Part shown: positions 1 through 9,800 of the stretch, one piece after another
Position numbering within the stretch: position 1 is the first letter of the stretch
Layout: each line of letters begins with the position of its first letter
Assembly (NCBI GenBank): GCA_949297715.1
Contig: CASFTJ010000001.1
Location: 224,451 to 288,450, forward strand
Reading direction: 5' to 3'
DNA length: 64,000 bases
Source of the DNA: an uncultured bacterium
GTDB taxonomy: Bacteria > Cyanobacteriota > Vampirovibrionia > Gastranaerophilales > Gastranaerophilaceae
Made by a program: the position numbers and the translations under genes
Notes under the pieces: model-generated
The model's database searches: none
Seen by the model: the letters and a program-made list of their open reading frames with translations, nothing else
What the model was told of the DNA's origin: nothing

Positions 1-393
1 TGTTGACCTTATTGAAGCATTTTGCGGCGACTGAGGGGCTCTGCGTACAATTTCTAATCTGCTTTTTGGTTTTACTACCTCTATTTGCGGACGTTTTGGC
101 GCTTCTTCTTTCTTCTCAATCACTTTTGGTGGCTCCTCTACTTCCGAAACTTCAACTTCAACAGTTGTTTCTGTATTTTTGGCCTTTTTTACGATAAATG
201 CTTTCGGCTTTTTAGCCGGTCTTTCAGAACCTGAATTTATAAAATCCTTTAATCTTCTTTCTTGATCAGGAGTCAGAGTACTTGAATGAGTTTTCCCCGT
301 AATATTCATTGCGGCAAGCTTTTCTAAAATTTCTTTGCTTGTCATATTTAATTCTTTTGCTATTTCATTTATTCTTTTGGTTTCAAAACTCAT
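1..393 (-). CDS. infB: Translation initiation factor IF-2, N-terminal part (runs off the window)
   Basis: The first 131 codons are present and the gene continues past position 1. The start MSFETKRINEIAKELNM, followed by SKEILEKLAAMNITGK, is the IF-2 N-terminal helical domain. A Lys/Glu/Val/Pro-rich linker follows, as is usual before the GTPase core, which lies outside the window. IF-2 brings initiator tRNA to the 30S subunit. The ATG lies inside the last codons of ylxR (11-nt overlap), which suggests translational coupling and co-transcription with prfA and ylxR. Only the amino-terminal domain can be judged here. Confidence 0.9.
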   Translation of the reverse strand, partial: MSFETKRINEIAKELNMTSKEILEKLAAMNITGKTHSSTLTPDQERRLKDFINSGSERPAKKPKAFIVKKAKNTETTVEVEVSEVEEPPKVIEKKEEAPKRPQIEVVKPKSRLEIVRRAPQSPQNASIRST

Positions 394-625
394 TTATTAA
401 TTTCCCTTTCAATTCTAAAGGTACAGAGGTTTTCAAAGCTTTTGAAATTTTGTCCTTTTTAAAGGCATTCTCTATACACGTTTTATTATAGCAAAGATAT
501 GCTGATCTGCCAAATACTTTGGAATCAGGATTGATAGAAAGACCGCCGGAAGTTTGTCTGGTGATTTTTATTAAATCTTCCCGATTTTTAAATTCTCCGC
601 ATCCGACGCATTTTCTTTCTGACAC
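383..625 (-). CDS. ylxR: YlxR/RnpM family RNA-binding protein
   Basis: An 80-aa protein with the family hallmark RKCVGCGEFKNREDLIKI near the start and a short basic alpha/beta fold, which is the normal length. In other bacteria the gene sits between nusA and infB, and the protein has been described as an RNase P modulator. Here it lies between prfA and infB, overlapping prfA at its start and infB at its end. The start appears to be GTG, preceded by a GAGGTG Shine-Dalgarno sequence inside the end of prfA. The family is clear; its role in this organism is inferred from relatives. Confidence 0.9.
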   Translation of the reverse strand: MSERKCVGCGEFKNREDLIKITRQTSGGLSINPDSKVFGRSAYLCYNKTCIENAFKKDKISKALKTSVPLELKGKLINEF

Positions 626-1707
626 TAATTCACCTCTGCCAATTTTTCCAGTTTTAATTTCTGGTCATATTCCATCAAAAGTTTTATCAGCTCGTCTAAA
701 TCACCGTCTATTACTGTCCAGACATTAAGATTGTGATTTAACCTGTGGTCTGTCAAACGGCCTTGTGGGAAGTTGTACGTCCTGATTCGCTCGCTTCTGT
801 CACCCGTTCCGACCTGAGAACGGCGTAAATCGGTAATCTCCTGCATTTGCTTCTGAACTTCCATATCATAAAGTTTGGCTTTCAATATCTGCAATGCACG
901 CTCTTTGTTCTGAAGCTGGGAGCGTTCTTCTGTACAGAAAATCATTATGCCTGTCGGTTTGTGGAAAACTCTGGCTGCAGTTTCTACTTTGTTTACGTTC
1001 TGACCGCCGGCCCCGCCTGAACGAGCTGTTGTAATTTCTATATCATTCATATTAAGTTCAACTTCAACATCATCAACTTCAGGCATTACGGCTACCGTTG
1101 CTGTTGAAGTGTGAACTCGACCTTGTGATTCTGTTGCTGGAACCCTCTGAACTCTATGAACTCCGGATTCGTATTTGAGTTGAGAATATACAGCGTCGCC
1201 TTTTATTGAAATTATAATTTCCGATACTCCGCCTGCTTCGCATTCGGTCTTGGATAAAACTTGTGTCTGCCAGCCTTTTTTATCGGCATATCGCATATAC
1301 ATTCTTGCCAAATCTCCCGCAAAAATGTTCGCTTCATCACCGCCGGCTCCGCCCCTGATTTCAAGCATAATGTCTTTATCATCCATCGGATCTCGCGGAA
1401 GTAAAAGTATTTTCATCCTCTCTTCATATTCTGGTAATTTTGCCTCATTAGCTTCCATTTCAGCTTTCAAAAAGGCTTTCATTTCCTCATCGTGTTCGGA
1501 TTTTATCATTTCTTTTGCTTCGGCTATTGCATCTACCGCTTTCTTCCAATCGTAATACAGGTGAACCGTTTCTTCCATTGATTTGCGCTGTTTGGAAAGA
1601 TCCCTGAACCTGTTATAATCCTGAATTACGGCAGGATCTGAAAGTGTAACACCCAGTTCGTTGTACTTCTTCTCTATCTGTAAAATTTTGTCTAACATAT
1701 CTTTCAT
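625..1707 (-). CDS. prfA: Peptide chain release factor 1
   Basis: 360 aa, the typical RF1 length. RF1 recognises UAA and UAG and triggers peptide release. The peptidyl-transferase-centre motif [14 protein letters not shown] holds the catalytic GGQ, and the anticodon-like tripeptide is PAT in [14 protein letters not shown], which marks RF1 rather than RF2 (SPF). The acidic helical N-terminal domain covers roughly residues 1-100. The usual partners prmC and rpmE are not adjacent; the gene leads a prfA-ylxR-infB operon. No Shine-Dalgarno precedes the ATG, and a promoter ending 6 nt upstream suggests a leaderless mRNA. Confidence 0.96.
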   Translation of the reverse strand: MKDMLDKILQIEKKYNELGVTLSDPAVIQDYNRFRDLSKQRKSMEETVHLYYDWKKAVDAIAEAKEMIKSEHDEEMKAFLKAEMEANEAKLPEYEERMKILLLPRDPMDDKDIMLEIRGGAGGDEANIFAGDLARMYMRYADKKGWQTQVLSKTECEAGGVSEIIISIKGDAVYSQLKYESGVHRVQRVPATESQGRVHTSTATVAVMPEVDDVEVELNMNDIEITTARSGGAGGQNVNKVETAARVFHKPTGIMIFCTEERSQLQNKERALQILKAKLYDMEVQKQMQEITDLRRSQVGTGDRSERIRTYNFPQGRLTDHRLNHNLNVWTVIDGDLDELIKLLMEYDQKLKLEKLAEVN

Positions 1708-1713
1708 AGCTTT

Positions 1714-1741
1714 AGTATAACAAGAACATTTTTTTTTTCAA
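1714..1741 (-). promoter_or_regulatory. Promoter of prfA, apparently leaderless
   Basis: On the minus strand TTGAAA and TATACT are 16 nt apart, and the ATG of prfA begins 6 nt after the -10 hexamer. A start at the usual distance would fall on the A of the ATG. The Shine-Dalgarno is absent. Read from sequence only. Confidence 0.55.
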
Positions 1742-1841
1742 ATTATAGAAATTAAATTCCAATTTAATCCTTTTTTTATTTCTATAAAAATTATTCTAAT
1801 GCGTCGGAACAGTATCCCCTAATTTTCTACTATGCAATAAC

Positions 1842-2558
1842 TTAGTACCAAATCTTGAATGGGTAATCTTTCGGTATCATCCAATTGTTATACTGTATTA
1901 AAAGTGTGCAATAGGCTGCCCAAGTAGAACTTTTACTACAACCATATAATGAATGATTATACAAATTACTTTTAGAACCATCCCAATTACTCTGACCATA
2001 TGGACCAAAAACTCTGCCTTTTATATTTGTTGAAACCGGATTGTAAAAGAAAGCAAATTTACATATTCCCCATCCATCATGTCCTCCAGAATATTTTTTC
2101 AAACATTTTTCAGGATCTCCCGGATAAAAGGTCCAGTCCCGACCATTGGAATCTACATTTGAAAAAGCGCCGCCATCTACAAGATAGTAAATCACAACCC
2201 CATAAGCTGTTGTATCTGATTCTTTTAATATATTTAAATGCTCTTTTAAATACAAATCAAACCAAGCTTTATTCAAAGAATTTCCATCTGCATCAACGCC
2301 GTAGACATCCTGAAACCAAGTTTCTCTTTCACCATGCTTATTCTCTGCAAGCATTATTGCCTGATTCATTACTGTATAGAATTTTTGTAACTTAGTCGCT
2401 AAAACTTTCTTTTTGTGATCTTGAACCACTGTCGGCAAAGTCATTGCTGCAACAATTCCAATAATCCCAATCGTTATTAAAACTTCCGCTAATGTAAATC
2501 CTGCCTTTTTGCCTCTTAAGGAGCTATTCTCGGGTGCCCCCCCCCCCCTGTAATTCAA
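1842..2558 (-). CDS. Prepilin-like (type IV pilin/pseudopilin) protein with long leader and G12 tract
   Basis: 238 aa in the open frame. A prepilin-peptidase-type site and hydrophobic helix, KAGFTLAEVLITIGIIGIV, begin around residue 19; Glu5 of the mature helix is present. The globular part has the FYTVMNQAIMLAENKHGE block and ends with NNWMIPKDYPF, both shared with other prepilin-like genes in this window. The open frame begins at a TTG without a Shine-Dalgarno. The ATG that has AAGGAG 6 nt upstream (position 2571) is one frame off and meets TAG after 15 codons, because the intervening G run is 12 long. With 11 G the two would join into one 30-residue leader. The gene is therefore probably phase-variable, or the run length is a sequencing error. 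No pilus assembly genes are nearby. Confidence 0.8.
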   Translation of the reverse strand: MNYRGGGAPENSSLRGKKAGFTLAEVLITIGIIGIVAAMTLPTVVQDHKKKVLATKLQKFYTVMNQAIMLAENKHGERETWFQDVYGVDADGNSLNKAWFDLYLKEHLNILKESDTTAYGVVIYYLVDGGAFSNVDSNGRDWTFYPGDPEKCLKKYSGGHDGWGICKFAFFYNPVSTNIKGRVFGPYGQSNWDGSKSNLYNHSLYGCSKSSTWAAYCTLLIQYNNWMIPKDYPFKIWY

Positions 2559-2595
2559 TCATATCAAGCATTTCCAGCTCCTTATACTTTTCTAT
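2512..2595 (-). repeat. 84-bp 5' cassette, copy 1 (RBS, start and G12 run)
   Basis: Identical over 84 bp to positions 5267-5350. On the minus strand it holds AAGGAG, an ATG, a TTG, an uninterrupted run of 12 G (2537-2548 as C on the plus strand) and the leader codons of the prepilin-like gene. The identity stops at both edges, so it behaves like a copied 5' module on two otherwise different genes. Confidence 0.9.
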
Positions 2596-2629
2596 GCTAC
2601 TCTTTTTACTTTTGACAAGTATTTAGATT

Positions 2630-3180
2630 TTACGTGCACCAACAAAGCACCAAACCAATTAATTCGGTGCGTCGAACGACGCACCCTACTAATATTTTAT
2701 ATACAACTAAAAAATAAATTTTGCGACAATAGCGGAGTGTGCAAATTTTTATTTAAATAACCGCCCTTCACGTAGTGAACAATCATTGTTTTGTTTCACG
2801 GCTTCATAAGCAAGCTTTGTTTGAGCGAAGCGAGTTTGCTTGCTTTTGGTGAAACATTTACATATGATTAGCGAACGAAGTTCAGGGCGTGGTTTGCGTC
2901 GCTTTTCCACAAAAGCGACCGCCCTTCTAGCGTAAGACCCGCCGGAGGCTTTATAAATCTATTTTTTGGTGTGTCAAACGACACACCCTACTTGAGCTTT
3001 GCGGATTATTAGCGAACATAAGCGTGTCGATGGTTTTGAGGCACTTTTTCCACAAAAAGTGCCCCCGTCCGGAGGACTTTTTTAAAATATATTCAAAAGC
3101 AACAGCCCTTCTTGCGCAAGACCTGCAGGAGGCTTTATAAATTTATTTTTCGGTGCGTCGTTCCGACGCACAAACAATTT
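2630..3180. repeat. Intergenic cluster of palindromic repeats, copy 1
   Basis: No convincing gene lies in 2596-3296. The stretch is a mosaic of hairpins that recurs near 32060-32680. Examples: GGTGCGTCG-AA-CGACGCACC at 2666-2685, GGTGTGTC-AAAC-GACACACC at 2968-2987, GTGCGTCG-TT-CGACGCAC near 3153-3171, and stems around a TTTTCCACAAAA core (one with GTCGC/GCGAC arms, one with GGCACT/AGTGCC arms). Shared linkers such as GCGTAAGACCCGCCGGAGG and GCGTGTCGATGGTTTTGAGG keep similar neighbours in both clusters. Stem bases change in pairs between copies, so folding seems to be selected. Confidence 0.85.
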
Positions 3181-3296
3181 AGTTTATTTATTCACACACT
3201 CGTATATTTAGACGAAATAACTCACTTTAATTTGACTGTTATTAAAATTTTAAATAAAATTATCGTGTTTATATCTAAATTAACAGGAGAAATAAG

Positions 3297-4358
3297 ATGA
3301 TACAATACTTTTTAGGCTCATATATAGTTACAATTGTAGGGCTTCTCGGCGCATATTTCTGGGGAAACCACGTGGCTCCAGGAACAGGTTGGGCTTGTGT
3401 TTTTATTGCTTTGGTTTTAAGTATTCTTGAAGTAAGTCTTTCTTTTGACAACGCTGTCGTTAACGCTATGAAATTAGAAAAAATGACTCACGTTTGGAGA
3501 CATAGATTCTTAACTTGGGGTATTCTTATTGCTGTTTTCGGTATGAGATTTCTGTTTCCGATTTTAGTCGTATCAGTATTTGCTAAAATAGGTATGTATG
3601 ATGTCGCTAAAATTGCACTTACGGATTCTAATCAATATGCGCATTATCTGCACGAAACTCACGCTCCTATAGTTACTTTTGGCGGAACTTTCTTAATGAT
3701 GCTGTTTTTGAATTACTTCTTTAACCACGAAAAAGAAGTGCATTGGCTTAAAAAAATTGAAACAGCTCTTTCTCATCTTGACCACATTAAAGGTATAGAA
3801 ATTGTTATTACTTTAATTTCTCTTATGATTGCACAACATTTTATCCACGGAAGTCAAAATCATTACTCTTTGCTTGCCGGAATCGCCGGTGTTGTTGTTT
3901 ATCTTTTGATTGACGGGATTACTCATTATCTTGAAAAACACGAAGAAATGCGACTTGCAAAATGCGCTGCCGATAATGTTAAATGCAGCGGATTAATCGC
4001 ATTCATTTATCTGGAACTTATTGATGCGTCTTTCTCTCTTGATGGAGTCCTTGGAGCTTTTGCTTTAAGCAAAGATATTATCATAATCTCCATCGGACTT
4101 GCAATCGGCGCTATGTTTGTTAGATCTTTAACCATTATGCTTGTTGAAAAGAAAACTCTTGCCAAATTCATATACCTCGAATCCGGCGCTCATTGGGCTA
4201 TCGGTGCTTTATCAATATTGATGCTGATTTCCGCTATAAGAGAAGTTCCTGAAGTCTTAACAGGCTTAATCGGACTTCTGTTTATAGTTTCAGCCTTTAT
4301 ATCTTCAATACTACATAACAAAAAACTTGAAAGATGTGTAGCAGAAAGAAATCCTTAA
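3297..4358 (+). CDS. DUF475/TerC-like integral membrane protein
   Basis: 353 aa with about eight or nine hydrophobic segments. The TerC-superfamily signatures are a Glu/Asp pair in LEVSLSFDNAVVNA (about residues 48-62) and a second repeat, ELIDASFSLDGVLGAFA (about 240-256). Relatives in this superfamily are inner-membrane proteins tied to metal export or tellurite resistance; the substrate here cannot be told. The ATG follows an AGGAGA ribosome site. It is a single-gene unit with a terminator right after it, and lies between the two prepilin-like genes with G runs. Confidence 0.85.
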   Translation: MIQYFLGSYIVTIVGLLGAYFWGNHVAPGTGWACVFIALVLSILEVSLSFDNAVVNAMKLEKMTHVWRHRFLTWGILIAVFGMRFLFPILVVSVFAKIGMYDVAKIALTDSNQYAHYLHETHAPIVTFGGTFLMMLFLNYFFNHEKEVHWLKKIETALSHLDHIKGIEIVITLISLMIAQHFIHGSQNHYSLLAGIAGVVVYLLIDGITHYLEKHEEMRLAKCAADNVKCSGLIAFIYLELIDASFSLDGVLGAFALSKDIIIISIGLAIGAMFVRSLTIMLVEKKTLAKFIYLESGAHWAIGALSILMLISAIREVPEVLTGLIGLLFIVSAFISSILHNKKLERCVAERNP

Positions 4359-4394
4359 ACTGACTGTTAAGCATAATTCTAAAAATACTTCCCA

Positions 4395-4434
4395 AAATAA
4401 AAATCCAGAGGCAAAAAACTTTGGATTTTTATTT
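4395..4434 (+). terminator. Intrinsic terminator after the DUF475 gene
   Basis: A 13-bp perfect stem (AAATAAAAATCCA with TGGATTTTTATTT) around a 14-nt loop. The right arm itself provides the T-rich stretch. It sits 36 nt after the stop codon. Confidence 0.75.
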
Positions 4435-4485
4435 ATACTTAACCGAAAATTTGCAAAACTGACTTTTTTAATTCAAACTTGCACT

Positions 4486-5313
4486 CTATCTTCCATTTAT
4501 AAAATCGTGCCAATAGTCTTTATGTTTGTCCGTTGGATGAGTATTTGAAATAGCATACATTGAACAAGAAATACCGCTATAAGGTGAATACCATTTATTA
4601 TCGCAATATTTTTCCGTATTTTCATTTGGAATGAAATTAGTATAGACACCGTTTTCACCATATTGATTATCTTTGTGTTGCTGCCCCCAAGGAATTACAT
4701 AACCATCAGTCGTAAATATAAATACAAAATAATCTACTCCGTAAATATTTGGCCCTTTTTCTCCATTTATATCTATACAGACTTTAGGACCGTTTTTACC
4801 ACTTTTGGGAGCATCATCAAAAGATATAGGTCTACCTATGCCGTCAAAAAAAGTTGAGGTTACATCACAAATTGACTGACAATCCAGATTTTTACTACTA
4901 AGAACACTCCAACCATGCCATTTGCCATCTTTACCTTTGTATGGTCTTGCTCCAACATTATTCCCATCCTCATCTACTGTAGAATTTACATTTGTATTCT
5001 TTTTTAGTATGGCATTAAATTCTTTTTTAAATAGATTTAATGTCGCCTGCGAATCTGAATTTGAGGCATAATCACTTACTGTTGTACCATTATGAACCTG
5101 AAACATCTTGCTTGCTGTATTCAAATCAGCATAAGCCTTTTTAAACTCCGTTTGTAAAATCACAATCTGGTAATGCTTCATTAACTGCGGAAATGTCATT
5201 GCTGCAACGATTCCAATAATTCCAATCGTTATCAAAACTTCCGCTAATGTAAATCCTGTTTCTTTCCCTCTTAAGGAGCTATTCTCGGGTGCCCCCCCCC
5301 CCCTGTAATTCAA
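4486..5313 (-). CDS. Prepilin-like protein with long leader and G12 tract, second copy of the 5' cassette
   Basis: 275 aa. The leader is nearly the same as in the gene at 1842 and leads into ETGFTLAEVLITIGIIGIV. The body differs: it contains a DINGEKGPNIYGVDYFVF block, the DxNGxxxPNxxGxDxF pattern seen in some pseudopilins and possibly calcium-binding. It lacks the NxWxIPKDYP ending. As in the other cassette gene, the Shine-Dalgarno-linked ATG (5326) is out of frame with the prepilin at G12, and the open frame starts at an unsupported TTG (5313). A well-formed promoter lies directly upstream. Probably phase-variable; function of the globular domain unknown. Confidence 0.8.
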   Translation of the reverse strand: MNYRGGGAPENSSLRGKETGFTLAEVLITIGIIGIVAAMTFPQLMKHYQIVILQTEFKKAYADLNTASKMFQVHNGTTVSDYASNSDSQATLNLFKKEFNAILKKNTNVNSTVDEDGNNVGARPYKGKDGKWHGWSVLSSKNLDCQSICDVTSTFFDGIGRPISFDDAPKSGKNGPKVCIDINGEKGPNIYGVDYFVFIFTTDGYVIPWGQQHKDNQYGENGVYTNFIPNENTEKYCDNKWYSPYSGISCSMYAISNTHPTDKHKDYWHDFINGR

Positions 5314-5350
5314 TCATATCAAGCATTTCCAGCTCCTTATACTTTTCTAT
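5267..5350 (-). repeat. 84-bp 5' cassette, copy 2 (RBS, start and G12 run)
   Basis: Identical to 2512-2595, including the 12-G run (5292-5303 on the plus strand as C). Flanking sequence on either side diverges at once. Confidence 0.9.
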
Positions 5351-5361
5351 AACACTCTCCT

Positions 5362-5390
5362 ATTATATATTATATTATTCAATATTACAA
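5362..5390 (-). promoter_or_regulatory. Promoter of the prepilin-like gene at 4486
   Basis: Minus-strand TTGTAA, 17-nt spacer, perfect TATAAT. It directs transcription into the G-run cassette, so transcription is probably constitutive and switching, if real, occurs at translation. Confidence 0.6.
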
Positions 5391-5417
5391 GCCCATATTT
5401 AAAATACTTTTTATGTT

Positions 5418-5455
5418 AATGGGACTAGATTTAAATAAATCTGGCCCCATTTTTG
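5418..5455. terminator. Hairpin terminator downstream of ahcY
   Basis: AATGGGACTAGATTT pairs imperfectly with AAATCTGGCCCCATT, with a T run on the plus side. The core GATTTAAATAAATC is the same as in the rpsP terminator at 32735. It lies directly after the ahcY stop (minus strand). Confidence 0.55.
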
Positions 5456-5465
5456 TATTTAAATC

Positions 5466-6755
<1,290 letters not shown>

Positions 6756-6830
6756 CTATAATTAGATTATAAAATGCACATGATTAATAACCAATAAATG
6801 TAAAATTTTCTTAATATTGAATTCGTTTTT

Positions 6831-6862
6831 GACAAAAAATTATATTCACCATATTTATAATT
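6831..6862 (+). promoter_or_regulatory. Shared upstream element (copy D), before the GH13-like gene
   Basis: GACAAAAAATTATATTCA followed by CCATATTTATAATTG. It aligns with five other upstream copies in this window (37061, 49650, 52682, 52785, 59415): GNC, A-tract, TATTCA or TTTTTA, then a T-rich block. It ends 19 nt before the probable start codon. Confidence 0.6.
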
Positions 6863-6881
6863 GTGGAAGTAAGGAGTGTTT

Positions 6882-9800
6882 GTGAAAATTAATTTTGATT
6901 CAAATATAAATATTAAAAAGCAACGTAACATTGACAGCGTAAGTTTTGAAGGTTATAAACCAACCAAAGATGCACATGGTGAATTAATTTATGAATTTAA
7001 CTATCCTTATGATGCAAATAAAGATGACTGCTATCTTGAGGTTTGTAAGGTAGGTACTGATAAATACGGAAATTATTATATAACCGAAGGGCTGAAAAAT
7101 AGAAATACCAATGACGGCTATTGCAAACTTAATCCCTACAGTAATAAAATTGATTTGGCAGATACTTTCGGGCTTAGAGAGAAACAGCCCTTTGCTTATC
7201 ACTACGTATTGCTTCCAAAAGGAACAAACCGTAATGATTCATCAGCTGAACCTACTTATAAAATTGATATCGGTGATTTTATTGATTTTCGCACCCCCGA
7301 AAAAGGTCATGAAATATATAATATTGTAACAGCAAACAGCTCAACAGCATTCAGCATTGGCGCAATGAAATTACTGATGACCGATTTTTATAATCCTGCT
7401 TGGACTTATGATAGTGATGGCAAAATTATTGAAAACACCAAATACCCAAGCCTTCGCGGTATGGTCAAAAACTTTGCCAATAAAGTAGGCGGAAATCTTG
7501 CAGGTATTGAAAAAGACGTAATAGACGGAAAATTTGACGGCTATGAAAAAATAATATCAACACCGTTATTTACGGATGATGATCTTTCTTCGCACGGTTA
7601 TTGGAATAAAAACTGTAAACAAATTATTCAATCTCTAGGCAACATTAATAATTACGCCTCTTTGCAAAGAGAAATGTTTAAAAAAGGTATTAATTTTGTA
7701 TCAGACGGTGCTTACGTAAATGAAGGTCTTCAAGGTATACACTTTGCAAATGTTTTAAAATGGGGAGAAAAATCTCCGTATTTCTTGTGGTTTGACGCAA
7801 ATAATCTTAAAGACGGCGCATTTACTCTCGGAGTTTTCGGCAAAAATACCGAATACATTCGCCACAAAGTCGTAAACCCTAAATTTTTGTATACTCAAGA
7901 TGAAAAAACCGGAAAAATTTCAATTAATATAAACAAAAAATATAAAGCCAACCAACCAACTTATTTTCAAACCTACAACAACAAGCTTGTATCGAAAAAG
8001 TTTGCGGAAGATCCACAATATTTGATAAAAGAATACGATATAATAAATCCTGAAAACCCTCTGGATATTAACACTCATAATGATATCGTTGTTCCTTATG
8101 CTTTTGAAATTAATCCTGATGATTACCATGAAAATGTAAAAAAACTAATAGAACATAACTCCAACGTTTCTAAACAGCCTCCGGTTGATATCCATAAAGC
8201 TATTATGAAATCAGTCGCAGAAGTATTCCCTATAGAAATTAATGCTGAAAAAAATAACGAAGTTCAAGAAATTCTTGATAAAGCCGCAGAGGATGTTGAA
8301 GAAAAAGACGGCGACAAAAAATATACCCAAAAAATAGATTTGATAATAGAGCGTGCTAAAAATCATTACAATTTGAAAATGACTAATGCACAAGAACAAA
8401 AACTCAATTATAATTTGAAAAGCCTTCATAGCATAATTAAACTTGACAGTTACATGGGAACAAGATTCTTATCTAAATTCAAAACCTTTGAACTGGAAGA
8501 AAAAATTGAAAGTAAAATTTCAACTTGGGACGCAAACACCGATATTCCAAAATTAAAATATTTATATACAAAAGAAGATACAAAATATCAGAAATTACAT
8601 ATATCCAAAGAAGATCAAGAAGAATATACAGAAAAAGTTATTCGTAACAACTATGCAGTACAAGATTATGCAATACAATCCGGTATGTATTGGACAGAAA
8701 AAACAAATGATATTCTGAACCTCTATGTCGCTCAACAGCTTACCGGAATTGATGCAAAAAATCCGACAAAAGCATATGGAAATATTCTTAGGAATATAAA
8801 AGAAGGCAACTTTCCTAAAAAATTACAACGCGAAATTAATGTCCAAATAGTTAATAATGTTCTTTCTGGAGATTATAATCTTAAAAAATTACCTAAAACA
8901 GAATATAAAAAATATCTTATTCAAAGTTTGATGAAACTTCCTCTTGACTCTATTGAGTTTGGCGATAACCTTGCATCAGTATTTGCAAGCCCTTATATTT
9001 CAAAATACGCAATTGATTCAAAAACTCTTGGCAAATCAAGATATGAAATGTACATTAACGGCAATCCGCATCTTCTTCCTGAATACGAATCCATATATAA
9101 AAAAATGGATAAAATTTATGAAAAAGAATTGTCCGAATTTGCAAACGAAATTATTGACAACTTAAACGCTAAACTTCCTGAAGATGTTCAAATATACAGC
9201 GGATACAGAGTTTCAACATACGGCAAATACGTTATGCCATATATCGGAGAAACTATTGCAAAGTATGCTATCATTAAAGCTTTAGCACCTGATACTGAAG
9301 TAAAAGTTGATAAAACAACAGGTGAAATCTCATATGATTACAATGCTTTGAAAAACACCTCACTCCAATCAATAGGTATTGTATCTTCGGCCGGTCCGGA
9401 AGATGAAGCACGCCAAGTATTATCAAAACTTAAATCAGGATTAAAGAAATTAAACAAAGATGACAAAAAATTACTTGTCGATGCTATTTTCAAATCTCTC
9501 AGAGGAACAAATGAAAACAGCTTTATGCTTGCTGAAATGATTACAGACAGATTGAATGCAGGTCTTGATTGGAGAATTGACGCAGCAAAAGACATCGGAG
9601 ATATGAACGCTCTTAAAGCTGGCAATGAAAGACTTGATGAAATGTGGAGCGAAGTCACTAATTTCTGGAAAAATTGGGCTGGTGCAATTTACTCTATAAA
9701 CAGAAATTCATATATTGTAGCTGAAATAACTGATGAAGGGAAATTTTTCAGTGCAAGCAAAGGCAGTTCTAAGAAATATGCAAATTCTAATGAAATGATA

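Noticed and set aside
2630..3180. CRISPR array
   Set aside because: Repeats are palindromes of differing length with irregular gaps and no equal-sized spacers; no cas genes are in the window.
3112..3300. 62-codon plus-strand frame before the DUF475 gene
   Set aside because: It lies in the palindromic-repeat cluster, has no ribosome site, and runs into the ATG of the real gene.
6876..6881. GTG at 6876 as start of the GH13-like gene
   Set aside because: Its first base is the last base of the AAGGAG ribosome site; the in-frame GTG at 6882 has a 5-nt gap.
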